Source: Actinoplanes lobatus
GTDB taxonomy: Bacteria > Actinomycetota > Actinomycetes > Mycobacteriales > Micromonosporaceae
Length of the DNA stretch: 64,000 bases
Reading direction: 5' to 3'
Assembly (NCBI RefSeq): GCF_014205215.1
Contig: NZ_JACHNC010000001.1
Coordinates: 3,849,001-3,913,000, forward strand
Shown: piece after piece, positions 14,926 through 25,504 of the stretch
Layout: each line of letters opens with the position of its first letter
Numbering within the stretch: the stretch's first letter is position 1
Notes under the pieces: model-generated
Database searches by the model: none
Told to the model about the DNA's origin: nothing
What the model saw: the letters and a program-made list of their open reading frames with translations, nothing else
Program-made: the position numbers and the translations under genes

Positions 14926-17376
14926 TCAGCGTGCCCGGTTCAGCAGGCGGCGTGGGTTGAAGCGGGACAGGGTCTCGCCGAGGCTGGTCATCCGTTCGGC
15001 CGCCCGGGTGGACCACTCCGCCATGCCCAGACGCCAGCTGAGCAGCACCGACGGGGGCAGGAGGAGGGCGCGCACGCGGGTCCCGGTGGGGGCGCCCTCG
15101 GCCATGCCGGAGCGGACCCGGGTGAGGGCGACCGCGAGTTCGGCGCCCTGGAGGGGGAGCCGGGCGTAGCGGGCGCGTTCCTCGGCGGTGCCCAGCAGGG
15201 TCGCCGCCTCGGCCGGGTCGCCGGTGAGGGACGACTCGCGGATCAGCCGCTGGGCGGTGATCCGGGGCGTCTCGGTCGGGTCCACCGGCACCTGGTAGTC
15301 GATCATCGAGTCGATGAGTTCGTCCCAGGCGGCGTGGGCGTCCTCGCGGGCCCGGCCGGTTTCGCTGGTCACCGTGATGTCGGTGATCCCTTCACCGCCC
15401 TCGGCGGACAGGACCGCGGGTGCCGGTGACGGCACCGTGGCGGCGTGCCGCCGGCGGCGGACCAGGATCCGGCGCAGAGCCGGGAGCAGCAGCAACGCGA
15501 TGATCAGTGCGATGCCACCGGCGATCAACAGGCCGGTCCAGGAGGTTTCGTCGGCGATCGGGCCGGCCGCGCCGGTCTGGTTGCCCTCGTTCTCCGCCCG
15601 GTTGAGGCGTTCGGCCGCACCGGGGCCCGCCGACGAGTTCGTGCCGGTCGCGCCGGGGCCGGTCGAGGTGGAGGCCGCCGGGGCGGGCCGGTCCACGTCG
15701 GGCGCCCACGCCGAGCGGGCCGATCCGGTGACCGAGGCGGACGGTGTGGCGTCGAACGGCACCCAGCCGAAGCCCTGGAAGTAGACCTCGGTCCAGGCGT
15801 GCGCGTTCCGGTTGGTGATCTCGTAGGTGTTGTTGCCGATCGCCTTGCCGCGGGTGAAACCGAACGCCACCCGGGCCGGGATGTCGGCGGCGCGGACCAT
15901 CCACGCCATCGCGGCCGCGTACTGCTGGCAGTAGCCGGCCTTGTTGTTCAGGAACTCGGCGACCTCCGAGGCCTTCCCGGTCGACGGCACGGACAGGCTG
16001 TACTTGAAACCCTTCTCCTGGGAGAAGGAGTCGTAGATCGCCCGGACCTTGTCGTAGTCGTTGTCCTTGCCGGCGATCAGCGCCGCCACCTTGTCCTCGA
16101 CCGTCGCGTCCGGTGGCCGGGCGGTGAACGCCATCAGCGGGTCACCGGGATCGAGCGAGTCCGACTGGCGCAGCGCGGCGGCGTTGAACGTGGGCCGCAG
16201 GTACGTGATGTCGTACTGCTGCTCCTTGGTGGTGGCCCGCCCGGAGAACAGCACCTGCTGACTCGGGTCGTACGCCCAGTTGCCTTTGAGGTCGCCCACC
16301 TGCAACGCGTAGCTGTAGAGGGGCGCCATGTTCTGCTGGAGCCGGTCGGTGACCTGCACCTGGGCTTGGTACTGCGTGTACCGCGCCGCGCTGGTGGCCG
16401 CCACCTGCCGCGGATCGGGCAGGCCCTTGCTCAGCGAGTCGCCCTTCGGGGTGTCGTGGGCGAAACCGTTCTCCGTCAGCACCTCGGCGACGCCGAACCG
16501 CAGGTAGAACGGCTCCGGCTCGTCGGTTCTCACCTGGAGCAGCTTGACCGTCTCGGAGTGGTTGAGCTGCCCGCTCAGCGACGCGAACAGGTTGATCCGG
16601 CCGCCGTTGCCGTTACCCGGGCCGGTACCGATGCCCGGGCCGCTCTGTGTGATCTGGGAGAGCAGGCCGCCGCTCACGGTGGGCACGGCCAGGGGCAGCA
16701 CGACGGCCGCGAGTACGCCGACCACGCCGATCCGGCGCCCGGCGGCGGCCAGCGGGGACGGCTCCCAGACGTCCACGTCCCGTCCGTCGCCGGTGAACCG
16801 GCGGCCGAAGCGGCGCACCCGGTCCACGTTGTCGGCGACCAGCAGCCACATGTACCCGATGGCGCCGATCATGAACGGCACCGCGGGCACACTGTCCAGG
16901 TAGATCGCGACCGGGATGGAGTAGATGGCCAGCATCGGCAGGCCGGCCAGGGCGGGCCGGCGGAACACCGCGGTCAGCAGGTCGACCGCGATGGCCACGA
17001 CGCCGACGCCGAGCACCGTGACGAACAGCAGGCCGTCCCGGTCGGGGACGGGCACGCCGTACGACCGGGTGTCCTCGCCGGCCTGGTGGATCAGATCCAT
17101 CCAGTGGCCGAAGGTGTCCGGCTGCGGGATGAAGAACTCCCCGCCGCTGGGGAAGAGCCAGGTCAGCGACAGCACGAAGGCGGCCACCATGCTCGCGGTC
17201 TGCGCCCAGGTGGGGAACCGGAAGGTCCGGGTGGCCACCGCGGCACCCTGGATCAGCAGCACCGTGAGCAGGCACTGCATCAACCAGGTCCAGTCCTTGA
17301 AGATCGACGACAGCGGCGCCGCGGCGAGCAGCGTGGCCGCGGCCGCGACGAGTCCTAGGCGACGCCGGCCGGTCAT
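14926..17376 (-). CDS. TgpA-type transglutaminase with membrane domains (DUF3488/DUF4129)
   Basis: 816 residues from ATG 17376, which overlaps the DUF58 stop by 4 nt (ATGA). Several membrane helices fill about the first 240 residues (DUF3488). A large extracytoplasmic part follows, containing the transglutaminase core with Cys483 (GYCQQYA), His526 (AHAWTEV) and Asp542 (FDATPS) as catalytic triad. A further membrane segment and a cytoplasmic DUF4129 tail end the protein. With MoxR and DUF58 upstream this is the conserved actinobacterial trio thought to process or cross-link envelope proteins; the substrate is unknown. Confidence 0.9.
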   Translation of the reverse strand: MTGRRRLGLVAAAATLLAAAPLSSIFKDWTWLMQCLLTVLLIQGAAVATRTFRFPTWAQTASMVAAFVLSLTWLFPSGGEFFIPQPDTFGHWMDLIHQAGEDTRSYGVPVPDRDGLLFVTVLGVGVVAIAVDLLTAVFRRPALAGLPMLAIYSIPVAIYLDSVPAVPFMIGAIGYMWLLVADNVDRVRRFGRRFTGDGRDVDVWEPSPLAAAGRRIGVVGVLAAVVLPLAVPTVSGGLLSQITQSGPGIGTGPGNGNGGRINLFASLSGQLNHSETVKLLQVRTDEPEPFYLRFGVAEVLTENGFAHDTPKGDSLSKGLPDPRQVAATSAARYTQYQAQVQVTDRLQQNMAPLYSYALQVGDLKGNWAYDPSQQVLFSGRATTKEQQYDITYLRPTFNAAALRQSDSLDPGDPLMAFTARPPDATVEDKVAALIAGKDNDYDKVRAIYDSFSQEKGFKYSLSVPSTGKASEVAEFLNNKAGYCQQYAAAMAWMVRAADIPARVAFGFTRGKAIGNNTYEITNRNAHAWTEVYFQGFGWVPFDATPSASVTGSARSAWAPDVDRPAPAASTSTGPGATGTNSSAGPGAAERLNRAENEGNQTGAAGPIADETSWTGLLIAGGIALIIALLLLPALRRILVRRRRHAATVPSPAPAVLSAEGGEGITDITVTSETGRAREDAHAAWDELIDSMIDYQVPVDPTETPRITAQRLIRESSLTGDPAEAATLLGTAEERARYARLPLQGAELAVALTRVRSGMAEGAPTGTRVRALLLPPSVLLSWRLGMAEWSTRAAERMTSLGETLSRFNPRRLLNRAR

Positions 17377-18671
17377 CGGATCACCCCGCTGACCGTCTCG
17401 GCCATCGCCGCGCGGTACGCGAAGCCCTGCGAGCCCCGCGCCACCGTCGGCCAGAGCGCCGCCAGGGTGTCGCCGTGCGTCACCGGGACCGACCGCCAGC
17501 CGCCGCGGACCAGGGCGAGCGACGCGGCCGCGTGCTCCCGGTCGGCCTCCTGCCGTTCCCCGTCGGCCAGCGGCACCCAGGTGGAGCTGTCCAGCGCGAA
17601 CCCGATGCAGGTGGCGCCGTTGCCGCGGAGCTGGCCGAGCAGGCCCGCCTCGGCGGTGGTGAGCGCGCCGAACAGGCCGATCACCAGGCCGCCGTCGTTG
17701 CGCCGCCGGACGTGCTCGACCAGGATCGAGATGTCGCCGTTCTGTTCCGCCTTCACGTCGGCCAGGGTGTCCAGGATCAGGCTCTCGCCGCCGGCCTCGG
17801 AGGCGTCGATGTCGGTGCCGGTGCCGGTGACCAGGCGCAGTTTGTAGCCGGCCTCGCGCAGGTGCACCGCGATGCTGGCGACCGCCGACACCGCCCACTC
17901 GAAGCTGGCCGTCGGCCCCTCGCCGCGGTGCGCGTAGACCCGGGTGTCCAGCACGATCGTGGCCCGGCTCTCCCAGGGCTGCTCCTCGCGGCGGACCATC
18001 AGCTCACCGGTGCGGGCGGTGGACCGCCAGTGCACCCGGCGCAGGTCGTCGCCGCGCCTGTACTCACGGGTGGCCGCGTCGTCCTCGCCGTGCACCGCCA
18101 CCGAACGGGCACGGCTGTCGCCGGTGCCCGCGTACTCCCCGGCCAGGCGGACCCGGGGCAGCGCCACCACCTGCGGGATCACGGTGAGCCGGTCCACGCT
18201 GGGGAAGGACCGGGTCAGCTCGCACAGCCCGAACGGGTCGGTGAGCCGGACGATCAGCGGGCCGATCGGGTAGCGGCCGCGGATGTCGGCGCGCACCGTG
18301 TACGCCACCGAGCTGGCCTGGTGTGCCCCGAGCTTCTCCAGCACGACGCGGGGGCGGCTGCCCAGCGCGTACGGCAGGCGGTCCTCCAGGAGCATGGTGC
18401 CGGTGGGCAGGCGGGACAGGTTCTGCAGGCGCAGGACGACCCGCGCGCTCGACCCGACCGGGGCCCGCCCCGGCTCCAGCGACCGGGTGCAGGCCAGCTT
18501 GTAGCGGCTGCGGCCGACGTACCACGCGGCGAGCAGCGGGAGGGCGGCCAGCAGCACCGCCACCCGTAGCAGGTCACGCTCGCCGAGGATGAGCGCCGAG
18601 ACCGCGGCGGCGATCGCCGCGGCCAGGAACGAGCGGCCGCGCGTGGTGAGCCCCCGCAGCGCCTCCCGCAT
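17373..18671 (-). CDS. DUF58 domain-containing membrane protein
   Basis: 432 residues from ATG 18671; a TTG at 18677, overlapping the MoxR stop, is an alternative start. Two membrane segments lie near residues 10-45. The DUF58 signature is GDDLRRVHWRSTARTGELMVRREEQPWE in the middle, followed by a von Willebrand A-like fold (TIVLDTRVY...). In known MoxR operons the DUF58 protein is the partner acted on by the AAA+ ATPase. It is coupled by overlap to the transglutaminase gene downstream. Confidence 0.9.
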   Translation of the reverse strand: MREALRGLTTRGRSFLAAAIAAAVSALILGERDLLRVAVLLAALPLLAAWYVGRSRYKLACTRSLEPGRAPVGSSARVVLRLQNLSRLPTGTMLLEDRLPYALGSRPRVVLEKLGAHQASSVAYTVRADIRGRYPIGPLIVRLTDPFGLCELTRSFPSVDRLTVIPQVVALPRVRLAGEYAGTGDSRARSVAVHGEDDAATREYRRGDDLRRVHWRSTARTGELMVRREEQPWESRATIVLDTRVYAHRGEGPTASFEWAVSAVASIAVHLREAGYKLRLVTGTGTDIDASEAGGESLILDTLADVKAEQNGDISILVEHVRRRNDGGLVIGLFGALTTAEAGLLGQLRGNGATCIGFALDSSTWVPLADGERQEADREHAAASLALVRGGWRSVPVTHGDTLAALWPTVARGSQGFAYRAAMAETVSGVIR

Positions 18672-18673
18672 CC

Positions 18674-19708
<1,035 letters not shown>

Positions 19709-20004
19709 GGGCCTCCTCCAAATACGTGTCTACCCCCGTTAGGCGGAGATCACCCACCGTCAAGGGGCACCGTAAGGTCGCGGGCGCCCAGCGGCCGTGG
19801 GCCCCGGCGCTCGCCACCCGTCCCCACAGGTTATCCCCGTACAACCGCATCGCCGAAAGGCCTGATCGTGACCCTGTTGATATCGGTTTTCGGGGGATAC
19901 CGGACGAACGCGTGTCATCCGCCGTCCCAGGCCGGTCGCCTGTGGACAGCCGGGAGTATTTCACGCGCCCGCCATACCGGTCGCCGTCCGTGACGGGGGA
20001 GGGG
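19709..20004. other. Divergent intergenic region between moxR and leuS
   Basis: No gene seen in about 300 bp. On the minus strand TTGACG (19763-19758) followed 16 nt later by TAACGG is a weak candidate promoter for the MoxR operon. The right end leads into the leuS leader. Confidence 0.4.
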
Positions 20005-20010
20005 TATCAT
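20005..20010 (+). promoter_or_regulatory. -10 element of the leuS leader promoter
   Basis: TATCAT fits the TAnnnT -10 consensus and would start RNA about 7 nt later, at the A of the ATG at 20017, giving a leaderless transcript. No clear -35 hexamer is visible 17 bp upstream, which is common for actinobacterial leaderless promoters. Confidence 0.5.
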
Positions 20011-20016
20011 GCACGC

Positions 20017-20055
20017 ATGGCTCGGTCTTTCCTGCTCCTTAGCCGGCCGTGCTGA
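20017..20055 (+). CDS. Candidate leucine leader peptide [12 protein letters not shown]
   Basis: 12-codon reading frame with three consecutive leucine codons (CTG CTC CTT, 20032-20040) and a TGA stop at 20053. It lies upstream of leuS and ahead of an intrinsic terminator. The ATG coincides with the predicted RNA start, so translation would be leaderless. Ribosome stalling at the Leu codons would cover the left arm of the 20046-20079 hairpin. An alternative ATG at 20009, closer to GGGGGAGGGG, reads in the leuS frame and has no stop; this could instead be an extended LeuRS start, though it would cross the terminator. Confidence 0.5.
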   Translation: MARSFLLLSRPC

Positions 20056-20079
20056 TCCGTTAGTCGGACCAGGCACGGC
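20046..20079 (+). promoter_or_regulatory. Hairpin in the leuS leader (possible attenuator pause or anti-antiterminator)
   Basis: GCCGTGC (20046-20052) pairs with GCACGGC (20073-20079), with a small inner stem TCCG / CGGA. The left arm includes the end of the leader peptide frame. When it is masked, GCAC (20073-20076) can pair instead with GTGC (20090-20093), which would disturb the terminator that follows. Confidence 0.5.
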
Positions 20080-20081
20080 TA

Positions 20082-20106
20082 CCCCTCCTGTGCGAGGGGC
20101 TTTTTT
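20082..20106 (+). terminator. Intrinsic terminator/attenuator upstream of leuS
   Basis: CCCCTC (20082-20087), 6-nt loop, GAGGGG (20094-20099), then C and six T. It lies only 38 nt before the leuS ATG and is followed by AAAAAAG (20121-20127), which can pair with the T-run. Its place between a leader peptide and an aminoacyl-tRNA synthetase gene suggests regulated readthrough. Confidence 0.8.
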
Positions 20107-20143
20107 ATGCCCTCTTTCCGAAAAAAGACGAGACGTAGACGAG

Positions 20144-22945
20144 ATGGTGAAGATGAGCGAGACCGAGACCCCACCGTTCCGCTATACCGCCGCGATGGCC
20201 GGCGAGATCGAGCTGCGCTGGCAGGACCACTGGGCCGAGAAGGGTACGTTCCACGCGCCCAACCCGGCCGGTGAGCTGGCTGATCCCACGCACCCCCGAG
20301 CGGGTGCGCCCAAGCTGCACGTCCAGGACATGTTCCCGTACCCGTCCGGCGCCGGCCTGCACGTCGGCCACCCGCTGGGCTACATCGGCACCGACTGCTA
20401 CACCCGCTACCAGCGGATGGCCGGCTTCAACGTGCTGCACCCGATGGGCTTCGACGCGTTCGGCCTGCCCGCCGAGCAGTACGCGGTGCAGACCGGCACC
20501 CACCCGGCGGTCACCACGGCGGCGAACGTCGAGCGGTACCGGCAGCAGCTGCGCCGGCTGGGTCTGGCGTACGACGACCGCCGCTCCTTCTCGACCACCG
20601 ACCCGGAGTACTACCGCTGGACCCAGTGGATCTTCCTGCAGGTCTTCAACTCCTGGTTCGACCCGTCGGTGCAGAAGGCCCGCCCGATCAGCGAGCTGAT
20701 CGCCGCGTACGAGGCCGGCGAGCGCGGCCCGGAGTGGGCCGGCCTGTCCGCGGCCGAGAAGCGCAAGGTCATCGACGGCCACCGCCTGGCGTACGTCTCC
20801 GAGGCCCCGGTCAACTGGTGCCCGGGCCTGGGCACCGTGCTGGCCAACGAGGAGGTCACCCCGGAGGGCCGCTCCGAGCGCGGCAACTTCCCGGTGTTCC
20901 AGCGCAGCCTGAAGCAGTGGATGATGCGGATCACCGCCTACGGTGACCGCCTGGTCGAGGACCTGGACACGCTGGACTGGCCGGAGCCGGTCAAGCTGAT
21001 GCAGCGCAACTGGATCGGCCGGTCGCGTGGCGCCCACGTCGACTTCCCGGTCGAGGGCGGCGTCATCAAGGTCTTCACGACCCGCCCGGACACCCTGTTC
21101 GGCGCCACCTACATGGTGCTGGCCCCGGAGCACGAGCTGGTCGAGAAGATCACGCCCGCGGCCTGGCCGGACGGGACGCACGCGGTCTGGACGGGCGGTC
21201 ACGAGAGCCCCGCGAAAGCGATCGCCGCCTATCAGAGAACCGCGGCCGCGAAGACCGACGAGGAGCGGACCGCCGACGGCAAGGTCAAGACCGGCGTCTT
21301 CACCGGCGCCTACGCGACCAACCCGGTCAACGGCGCCCAGGTCCCGGTCTTCATCGCCGACTACGTGCTGGCCGGTTACGGCACCGGCGCGATCATGGCG
21401 GTGCCCGGCCAGGACGAGCGGGACTGGGCCTTCGCCGAGGTCTTCGAACTGCCCATCATCCGTACGGTGAAGGCTCCTGAAGGTTTTGAAGGGGCTTTCA
21501 CCGGCGACGGACCGGCGATCAACAGCGACTGGCTGGACGGCAAGGAGGTCGCCGAGGCCAAGGCCGCCATGATCGAGTGGCTGGAGGCGAACGGCAAGGG
21601 CCGTGGCGCCACCACCTACCGGCTGCGGGACTGGCTGTTCAGCCGGCAGCGCTACTGGGGCGAGCCGTTCCCGATCGTCTACGACGAGACCGGCCTGCCG
21701 ATCGCGCTGCCCGAGTCGATGCTGCCGGTAATCCTGCCGGACACCGACGACTTCTCGCCGCGGACCTTCGACGCGGACGACGCGGACACCGAGCCGGAGA
21801 CGCCGCTGTCCCGGATCAAGGAGTGGGTGCAGGTCGAGCTGGACCTGGGTGACGGCCCGAAGACCTACACCCGCGAGACCAACACGATGCCGCAGTGGGC
21901 CGGTTCCTGCTGGTACGAGCTGCGATACCTGGACCCGCACAACGACAAAGTGCTGGTCGACCCGGAGAACGAGGCCTACTGGATGGGCCCGCGCTCGGAA
22001 GGCGACGCGGGCGGTGTCGACCTGTACGTCGGCGGTGTCGAACATGCGGTTCTGCACCTGCTGTACGCGCGCTTCTGGCACAAGGTGCTGTTCGACCTGG
22101 GTCACGTCTCGTCGTTCGAGCCGTTCAAGAAGCTGTTCAACCAGGGCTACATCCAGGCGTACGCGTTCCGGGACGCCCGCGGGATGATCGTGCCGGCCGA
22201 CGACGTGGTCGAGCGCGACGGCAAGTGGTACCTGGGCGAGCAGGAGGTGTACCGCGAGTACGGAAAGATGGGCAAGGGCCTGAAGAACGTCGTCACCCCC
22301 GACGACATGTGCGAGCAGTACGGCGCCGACACGTTCCGGGTGTACGAGATGGCGATGGGCCCGCTGGACGTGTCCCGCCCGTGGGAGACCCGCGCCGTCG
22401 TCGGCTCGCAGCGCTTCCTGCAGCGTGCCTGGCGTCTGGTGGTCGACGAGGAGACCGGCGCCGTCCGGGTGACCGGCGAGCCGCTGGACCCGAAGACCCG
22501 CAAGGTCCTGCACAAGGTCATCGCCGGCGTCCGCGAGGACATGGAGGAGCTGCGGTTCAACACCGCGATCGCCAAGCTGATCGAGCTGACGAACGCGCTG
22601 ACCCCGCTGCCGGTCGCCTCCCGCGAGGCGGTCGAGCCGCTGGTGCTGATGCTGTCCCCGTTCGCCCCGCACATGGCCGAGGAGCTGTGGAGCAAGCTGG
22701 GCCACGACGGCTCGCTGGCGTACGCCGACTTCCCGGTCGCCGACCCGGCCCAGCTGGTCGCCGACGCGATCACCTACCCGGTGCAGGTCAACGGCAAGGT
22801 CCGCGGCCGCGTCGAGGTCTCCCCGGAGACCGGCGAGGACGAGGTCCGCGCCGCCGCGCTGGCCGCGGTCGCCGAGGCGCTGGGCGGCAAGGAGCCGAAG
22901 AAGGTCATCGTGGTCAAGGGACGCCTGGTCAGCGTCGTCGTCTGA
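20144..22945 (+). CDS. leuS: Leucyl-tRNA synthetase
   Basis: 933 residues from ATG 20144 (ATG 20153 is equally possible; no strong ribosome site precedes either). The class I HIGH motif is HVGH at residues 73-76 within [16 protein letters not shown]. The KMSKS loop reads KMGKGLKN at 708-712, so both serines are replaced. The CP1 editing domain with [12 protein letters not shown] and the C-terminal [11 protein letters not shown] block are present. It charges tRNA(Leu) with leucine in the cytoplasm. Expression is probably controlled by the leader attenuator. Confidence 0.98.
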   Translation: MVKMSETETPPFRYTAAMAGEIELRWQDHWAEKGTFHAPNPAGELADPTHPRAGAPKLHVQDMFPYPSGAGLHVGHPLGYIGTDCYTRYQRMAGFNVLHPMGFDAFGLPAEQYAVQTGTHPAVTTAANVERYRQQLRRLGLAYDDRRSFSTTDPEYYRWTQWIFLQVFNSWFDPSVQKARPISELIAAYEAGERGPEWAGLSAAEKRKVIDGHRLAYVSEAPVNWCPGLGTVLANEEVTPEGRSERGNFPVFQRSLKQWMMRITAYGDRLVEDLDTLDWPEPVKLMQRNWIGRSRGAHVDFPVEGGVIKVFTTRPDTLFGATYMVLAPEHELVEKITPAAWPDGTHAVWTGGHESPAKAIAAYQRTAAAKTDEERTADGKVKTGVFTGAYATNPVNGAQVPVFIADYVLAGYGTGAIMAVPGQDERDWAFAEVFELPIIRTVKAPEGFEGAFTGDGPAINSDWLDGKEVAEAKAAMIEWLEANGKGRGATTYRLRDWLFSRQRYWGEPFPIVYDETGLPIALPESMLPVILPDTDDFSPRTFDADDADTEPETPLSRIKEWVQVELDLGDGPKTYTRETNTMPQWAGSCWYELRYLDPHNDKVLVDPENEAYWMGPRSEGDAGGVDLYVGGVEHAVLHLLYARFWHKVLFDLGHVSSFEPFKKLFNQGYIQAYAFRDARGMIVPADDVVERDGKWYLGEQEVYREYGKMGKGLKNVVTPDDMCEQYGADTFRVYEMAMGPLDVSRPWETRAVVGSQRFLQRAWRLVVDEETGAVRVTGEPLDPKTRKVLHKVIAGVREDMEELRFNTAIAKLIELTNALTPLPVASREAVEPLVLMLSPFAPHMAEELWSKLGHDGSLAYADFPVADPAQLVADAITYPVQVNGKVRGRVEVSPETGEDEVRAAALAAVAEALGGKEPKKVIVVKGRLVSVVV

Positions 22946-22958
22946 CCACTGGGTGGAC

Positions 22959-22990
22959 ACGGCCCGTCGCGGTACGCCGCGGCGGGCCGT
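22959..22990 (+). terminator. Terminator hairpin between leuS and aroA
   Basis: A 14-bp stem (22959-22972 with 22977-22990; one T-G wobble) closed by TACG, starting 13 nt after the leuS stop. No T-run follows. aroA begins 20 nt later, so it may have its own promoter or depend on readthrough. Confidence 0.65.
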
Positions 22991-23010
22991 CGCCTGTTTG
23001 GATGGGCGGT

Positions 23011-24267
23011 ATGTCTGACGTTCTCGCCGTCGCCCCGCTCACCAGGCCCGTCGACGCGACCGTCCGGCCGCCCGGCTCCAAGAGCATCACCAACCGGGCG
23101 CTGCTCTGCGCGGCGCTCGCCGACGGCACGTCCACCCTCTCCGGGGTGCTCTTCGCCGACGACACCCGGGCCATGCTGGGCGCGGTGGGCGCGCTCGGCG
23201 CGACGGTCACCCTTTCCGAGAGCGATCGTACGGTCGTCGTGCGCGGCATCGACCCCGGTACCGCCGGCGGCGCCGGAACGATCGACGCCCGCCAGTCCGG
23301 CACCACCTCACGGTTCCTCCTCCCGGCGGCGGCCCTCCTCGGCGGCCGTACCGTCGTCGACGGGAGCGAGCAGCTGCGGGCCCGCCCGTTCGGCCCGGTC
23401 CTCGGCGCGCTCCGGCAGATCGGCGCGCACGTCGACGAGCTGGACCGGCCCGGCTTCCTCCCGGCCGCCGTCACCGGACCCGCACACGGCGGGCCGGTCG
23501 AGGTCAGCGGCCACATCTCCAGCCAGTTCCTGTCCGGCCTGCTGATGGCCGGGCCGTTGATGGACCGCGGGATCGACGTCACCCTCACCTCACCGCTGGT
23601 CTCGGTGCCCTACGTGGAGATGACCAAGGCGGTGATGGCGGCCTTCGGAGTGACCGTCACCGGGCTCACCGTTCCGGCGGGCGCCTACCGGCCGGCCGAC
23701 TACGCGATCGAACCCGATGCCAGCGCGGCCTCCTACTTCCTGGGGGCGGCGGCGATCACCGGTGGGCGGGTCACCGTCTCCGGACTGGGCGCCGGGAGCC
23801 TCCAGGGAGACGTACGGTTCGCCGACGTCCTGGAGCGGATGGGCGCCTCGGTGACCCGTACCGCCGACGCGGTGACCGTCCGCGGTGGGGACCGTCTCCG
23901 CGGCATCGACGTCGACATGGCCGACATCTCGGACACCGCGCAGACCCTGGCCGCGGTCGCCGTCTTCGCCGACGGGCCGACCCGGGTCCGGGGGATCGGC
24001 TTCATCCGCGGCAAGGAGACCGACCGGGTCGGCGCCGTCGTCACCGAGCTGCGCCGGGCCGGGATCGACGCGGTCGAGGACCCCGACGGCTTCACCATTC
24101 ACCCGGGAGCGCCGCGGCCGACCCGGTTCGCCACCTACGACGACCACCGGATGGCGATGAGCCTCTCGCTGATCGGCCTGCGTGCCCCCGGCATCGAGAT
24201 CGCCGACCCGGGCTGCGTCGCCAAGACCTACCCCGGCTACTTCACCGACCTCGCCACCCTGGCGTGA
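23011..24267 (+). CDS. aroA: 3-phosphoshikimate 1-carboxyvinyltransferase (EPSP synthase)
   Basis: 418 residues from ATG 23011 (an ATG at 23002 is possible). The sixth step of the shikimate pathway joins shikimate 3-phosphate and phosphoenolpyruvate. Motifs in order are PPGSKSITNRALL with Lys24, DARQSGTTSRFLLP, RPFGPVLGALRQIG, the DISDTAQTLAA region, IRGKETDRVGAV and YDDHRMAMSL. It uses SGTTSR where many enzymes have GNAGTAMR, a form common in actinobacterial EPSP synthases. Whether this changes inhibitor sensitivity cannot be told. Confidence 0.97.
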   Translation: MSDVLAVAPLTRPVDATVRPPGSKSITNRALLCAALADGTSTLSGVLFADDTRAMLGAVGALGATVTLSESDRTVVVRGIDPGTAGGAGTIDARQSGTTSRFLLPAAALLGGRTVVDGSEQLRARPFGPVLGALRQIGAHVDELDRPGFLPAAVTGPAHGGPVEVSGHISSQFLSGLLMAGPLMDRGIDVTLTSPLVSVPYVEMTKAVMAAFGVTVTGLTVPAGAYRPADYAIEPDASAASYFLGAAAITGGRVTVSGLGAGSLQGDVRFADVLERMGASVTRTADAVTVRGGDRLRGIDVDMADISDTAQTLAAVAVFADGPTRVRGIGFIRGKETDRVGAVVTELRRAGIDAVEDPDGFTIHPGAPRPTRFATYDDHRMAMSLSLIGLRAPGIEIADPGCVAKTYPGYFTDLATLA

Positions 24268-24278
24268 ACCCGCCGTGA

Positions 24279-24309
24279 CCGGGGGCGGAGCTCGCGGAGG
24301 CCGCCCCGG
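24279..24309 (+). terminator. Terminator hairpin after aroA
   Basis: GGGGCGG (24282-24288) pairs with CCGCCCC (24301-24307), extended by CC/GG around a single bulged G. It begins 12 nt after the aroA stop. There is no T-run. Confidence 0.6.
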
Positions 24310-24410
24310 CCCACGCCGATCGCGACCTACCCGCCGGGTGCCCGGATTGCCCGCTCACGGCCGTTGCGCCACGCACAGCGGGAGCTCGCCCGCGGTTCCG
24401 TGAGGCGGGT

Positions 24411-24475
24411 GGGCGCGGCAGCCGGCCGGGTTCGGGTGATGTTGCGGGGGCGCGGCAGCCAGCCGGGTTCGGGTG
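24411..24475 (+). repeat. 28-bp direct repeat (two copies, 37-bp period)
   Basis: Copies at 24411-24438 and 24448-24475 differ at one base. They lie in the 440-bp gene-free region between convergent aroA and the TVP38-family gene. Further on is a short hairpin (CTCGTA / TACGAG, 24588-24604). Nothing else is recognised in that region. Confidence 0.8.
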
Positions 24476-24710
24476 GCCCGGAGGGCCGTCGGGTGGCCCG
24501 GCAGCACAGCCCGGCGGCGGGGTGAGGGCTTGCGTTGCGACCGGCTGATCCGTGCGCCAGGACGGCGGCCAGGGTTGCGGTCGGGTGCTCGTAGCCCGTA
24601 CGAGAAAAGTAGGAAAGCCGGCGGCGAAGCGATCAGGCCGTGGAAATGGTTCGGGCCCGGCCGGCGCGGGGGCACCAGCCAGACCCGGGTGTTCGCTGTG
24701 GCGGGCGCCG

Positions 24711-25454
24711 TCAGGCGGGGGCGGCGGTGCGGCGGGCGGTGTGGCGCCAGCGCAGGATGATCGCCGTGGAGAGGACGAAGCTGAACACGGCCGGGGCCAG
24801 GGTGAGGAAGTTCATCTCGCCGGGGGCGACGACCGCGGCGCCGATCACGGCGTAGGTGACCGTGGACGGGATGGCGGCGATGGTGGTGCCGAGCAGGTAG
24901 CGCTTGCGGCACACGCTGGTGGTGCCGTAGGCGTAGCCGACCAGGCCGAACGGGGCCAGCGGCAGGAAGCGGACCAGCAGGACCGCGGCGAGGCCGCGAC
25001 GGTTCAGCCAGCCGTCGAGGCGGGCCAGACGGCTCCCGGCGCGGGCCTGGAGGGCGCCGCGGCCGGCCCAGCGGCCCGCGTAGTAGGTGGCGACCGCGGC
25101 GATCACCGCGGCGGCCAGGGCGGCCGCGGAGCCGGTGACGGCACCGAGCAGGGCGCCGCAGGTCATCGTGATGAGGGTCCGCGGGACGAGAACCGACAGC
25201 AGCATGCCGCCGAGGAACGCCACCGCGAACACGGCGCTCGGGCCCATGGCGGACAGGGTGTCGGCGATGTCCCGCAGCGGCAGCACGGCGGCGAGGCCGG
25301 CGAGAGCGCCGATCCCGGCGCCGAGCAGGGAGAACCGGATCAGACGGCGCTTCCACCCCAGCGGAGCGGAAGCGGTGGGGGCGGCAGCGTGGTCAATGGC
25401 CTGAGGGTCCGCGGGGATTTCGGTTCCTCGCGGGTCGATCAGGTTGTCGGTCAT
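24711..25454 (-). CDS. TVP38/TMEM64 (VTT domain) family membrane protein
   Basis: 247 residues. A hydrophilic N-terminus (1-33) is followed by five or six membrane segments. The VTT/DedA signature is present as FLGGMLLSVLVPRTLITMTCGALLG, then GRWAGRGALQARAGSRLARLDGWLNRRGLAAVLLVRFLPLAPFGLVGYAYG, with the characteristic R-F-x-P-x-x-P-F. Family members are linked to lipid scrambling or membrane maintenance. It sits 50 nt beyond the gatD stop on the same strand and may be the last gene of the murT-gatD unit. Confidence 0.88.
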   Translation of the reverse strand: MTDNLIDPRGTEIPADPQAIDHAAAPTASAPLGWKRRLIRFSLLGAGIGALAGLAAVLPLRDIADTLSAMGPSAVFAVAFLGGMLLSVLVPRTLITMTCGALLGAVTGSAAALAAAVIAAVATYYAGRWAGRGALQARAGSRLARLDGWLNRRGLAAVLLVRFLPLAPFGLVGYAYGTTSVCRKRYLLGTTIAAIPSTVTYAVIGAAVVAPGEMNFLTLAPAVFSFVLSTAIILRWRHTARRTAAPA

Positions 25455-25504
25455 GCAGGCCTACCGCCCCAACTGTCGTCGTTTCAGGACTCGGTGGTGC
25501 CGGT

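Noticed and set aside
20005..20143. T-box riboswitch before leuS
   Set aside because: The leader is too short and lacks the conserved T-box sequence and specifier loop; a leader peptide with terminator explains it better.
20105..22960. 951-codon minus-strand open frame opposite leuS
   Set aside because: Antisense shadow of leuS with no conserved features.
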